This document shows positions 6,590 to 7,761 of a DNA stretch of 7,761 nucleotides, piece by piece. The position numbers and the translations under genes are program-made. The DNA lies in the NCBI GenBank assembly GCA_028875175.1, contig JAPPFO010000128.1:1-7761 (forward strand). Direction: 5' to 3'. The first letter of the stretch is position 1. The number at the start of each line of letters is the position of its first letter. The stretch comes from Chloroflexota bacterium (GTDB taxonomy: Bacteria > Chloroflexota > UBA11872). A model generated the notes under the pieces. It had not been told where the DNA came from, ran no database searches, and was given only the letters and a program-made list of their open reading frames with translations.

Positions 6590-7633
6590 TCACGTCCAAT
6601 CGATCATGATCTTGCCGGTCGTCGCCGAATCCGCCAGCTTGAACGCCTCCACGGCCTCGCCGATCCGGATGCGCTTCGCAATCACGTCCTTCACCGGCAG
6701 CTTATGTCGCCGCAGGAAGTTCAGCAGATCCTCCCACTCGTACAGCTTGAAGATCCACGAACCCGTCAACGTAATCTCCCGCGCGTTCAACGGCGCGCTC
6801 AGCTTATAGACGGTCTCCTCGCCGATCCCCACCTCCACAAAAATGCCATGCGGACGCAGCCCCTCCAGCGCCGCCGTCCGCGCCGGCGTGAAGCCTGACG
6901 TGTCGATCGCCGCATGCACCCCGTCGCCCCCGCCGAACTCTCGCATCGCCTCCACTGGGTCCGTCTCCGCCGCATTGCACGTCGCGTCGATCCCCAGCTC
7001 CTCCGCCATCTCGATCCGGCTCGACTGCACGTCAATCCCCAGCACCGAAGCCCCCATCGCCCGCGCAAACATCACCGTATAGAGCCCCACCGGCCCCAGC
7101 CCGCTCACCGCCAGCGTCATGTCGCCCGACGCCTTGGCCTTCCGCACCGCCCCGAACGCGGTTCCCAGGTTGCACGCCAGCAGCGCCCCGTCCTCGAAAT
7201 CGAAGTCGTCCGGCAGTGGCAGCGTGTTGCGCGCCGGCACCACCACGTAGTCGGCGTTCACCCCGTCGCGCACCCAGTTGAACCCTTCGAGCTCACGGCA
7301 GAACCCAGGCTCGCCGTGCCGGCAGTGCTCGCAGTGACCGCAACCGATCAGGTGATAGATCACCACCCGGTCGCCCACCGCCGGATGGGTCACCCCCGGA
7401 CCCACCGCGTCCACCACCCCGGCCCCTTCGTGCCCCAGCGTCAGCGTGCTGTAGCCGTGCTCGTCCCGTTCGGCTTGGGGCTGCCGGTACTTATGCAGGT
7501 CGCTCCCGCAAATCGCCGACCCCATGATTCGAATCCGCACGTCGTCCGGCCCTGGATCCGGAATCGGCTTCGTTGTCAGCTCCACGATCCGGTCGCCGGG
7601 ACAGATCAGGCATTGCATGCGGTCTGAGGTCAT
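6590..7633 (-). CDS. Zinc-dependent medium-chain alcohol/polyol dehydrogenase
   Basis: A complete 347-residue member of the MDR superfamily, oxidising a secondary alcohol or polyol with a nicotinamide cofactor. Catalytic zinc ligands are C42 (in CGSDLH), H68/E69 (in GHEGAG) and probably C154. The structural zinc site is C98, C101, C104 and C112. The coenzyme motif GLGPVG is at 178-183, and the next strand ends in D201, which usually means NAD rather than NADP preference. The length is typical of threonine, sorbitol or butanediol dehydrogenase relatives, and the exact substrate is unknown. ATG at 7633 is preceded by AGGAAG (7644-7649 on the complement) at 10-base spacing; the alternative ATG at 7618 lacks such a site. 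It is the first gene of a - strand operon with the sulfatase, so it may oxidise the sugar or alcohol released by desulfation. That link is inferred from position only. Confidence 0.95.
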   Translation of the reverse strand: MTSDRMQCLICPGDRIVELTTKPIPDPGPDDVRIRIMGSAICGSDLHKYRQPQAERDEHGYSTLTLGHEGAGVVDAVGPGVTHPAVGDRVVIYHLIGCGHCEHCRHGEPGFCRELEGFNWVRDGVNADYVVVPARNTLPLPDDFDFEDGALLACNLGTAFGAVRKAKASGDMTLAVSGLGPVGLYTVMFARAMGASVLGIDVQSSRIEMAEELGIDATCNAAETDPVEAMREFGGGDGVHAAIDTSGFTPARTAALEGLRPHGIFVEVGIGEETVYKLSAPLNAREITLTGSWIFKLYEWEDLLNFLRRHKLPVKDVIAKRIRIGEAVEAFKLADSATTGKIMIDWT

Positions 7634-7734
7634 CGGGGCGTCACTTCCTGCTCCCTCGAACCCGTGAACCTAACGCCCCCCACCCCGCCCCGTAAACTCT
7701 CAGGCCGCTTCAGACCTGATGCAGGAGGCGCGCC
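7634..7734. promoter_or_regulatory. Divergent intergenic region with candidate operator
   Basis: This 101-base gap must hold the promoter of the dehydrogenase-sulfatase operon, and probably that of the gene leaving the right edge. TCAGG at 7700-7704 and CCTGA at 7715-7719 form an inverted repeat with a 10-base spacer, a size compatible with a dimeric regulator, close to the ribosome site of the right-hand gene. C-runs at 7676-7681, 7683-7686 and 7688-7691 put G6, G4 and G4 on the - strand, upstream of the dehydrogenase. A - strand TTTACG / 17 bases / TTAGGT pair around this tract is a poor sigma-70 match, so I do not call a promoter position. Confidence 0.45.
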
Positions 7735-7761
7735 GTGGCCCCATTTGACGAACTCAACAAC
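7735..7761 (+). CDS. Start of a gene running off the right edge (partial)
   Basis: GTG at 7735 is preceded by a perfect AGGAGG at 7723-7728 with a 6-base spacer, and the frame is open to the window end (MAPFDELNN, nine codons). The ribosome site is the strongest in the window and the placement, divergent from the dehydrogenase-sulfatase operon, is a normal gene layout. Nine residues are too few to assign a family. A regulator or another enzyme of the same catabolic unit would be the usual neighbour, but this is only a guess from position. Confidence 0.6.

Noticed and set aside
5182..6609. A 475-codon stop-free + strand frame opposite the sulfatase gene.
   Set aside because: The product is rich in Arg, Pro, His and Gln with no domain, as expected for the antisense of a high-GC gene; the sulfatase frame has intact catalytic motifs.
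1..7761. No CCCGGG (SmaI site) was found anywhere in the window, which might suggest avoidance caused by the SmaI-like nuclease.
   Set aside because: By eye I counted about 18 CCCGG, 6 CCGGG and roughly 95 CCGG, so a maximum-order Markov estimate expects only about one CCCGGG. Its absence carries no weight at this length; the whole genome would be needed.

Overview
The window is high-GC bacterial DNA with short intergenic gaps. Hand counts on sample lines give about 73% GC in the flanking metabolic genes. It holds six complete recognisable genes, one small membrane-protein gene, and the first nine codons of an eighth gene at the right edge. A cytoplasmic Cys-type sulfatase, a flavoprotein of the FAD_oxidored family and a DUF2905 protein together recall environmental Planctomycetota, Chloroflexota, Armatimonadota or Poribacteria. 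The sequence alone does not settle the phylum, and no rRNA or tRNA is present to help.

Left part (1-3033): a two-domain response regulator (REC plus PAS, no recognisable effector) on the + strand converges on a large FAD-dependent oxidoreductase gene on the - strand. An 89-base gap with a small perfect hairpin separates that oxidoreductase from the divergently read DUF2905 gene.

Centre (3034-5067): after the DUF2905 gene comes a compact type II restriction-modification pair. It comprises a beta-class N4-cytosine DNA methyltransferase and, overlapping its stop codon by one base, a protein that closely resembles the SmaI restriction endonuclease as I remember that sequence. If so, the pair should recognise CCCGGG or a related site, with the methyltransferase protecting host DNA. 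Sampled GC in the nuclease gene is about 58%, clearly below the flanks, which fits a laterally acquired defence cassette.

Right part (5068-7761): a two-gene operon on the - strand encodes a zinc-dependent medium-chain dehydrogenase followed 7 bases later by a type I (formylglycine) sulfatase. The likely joint role is breakdown of a sulfated sugar or similar compound. A 101-base divergent promoter region separates it from the start of a further gene reading off the right edge.

I found no CRISPR array, insertion sequence, attachment site or convincing Rho-independent terminator. The most notable content is the SmaI-like restriction-modification pair. I see no evidence for a wholly new kind of system.
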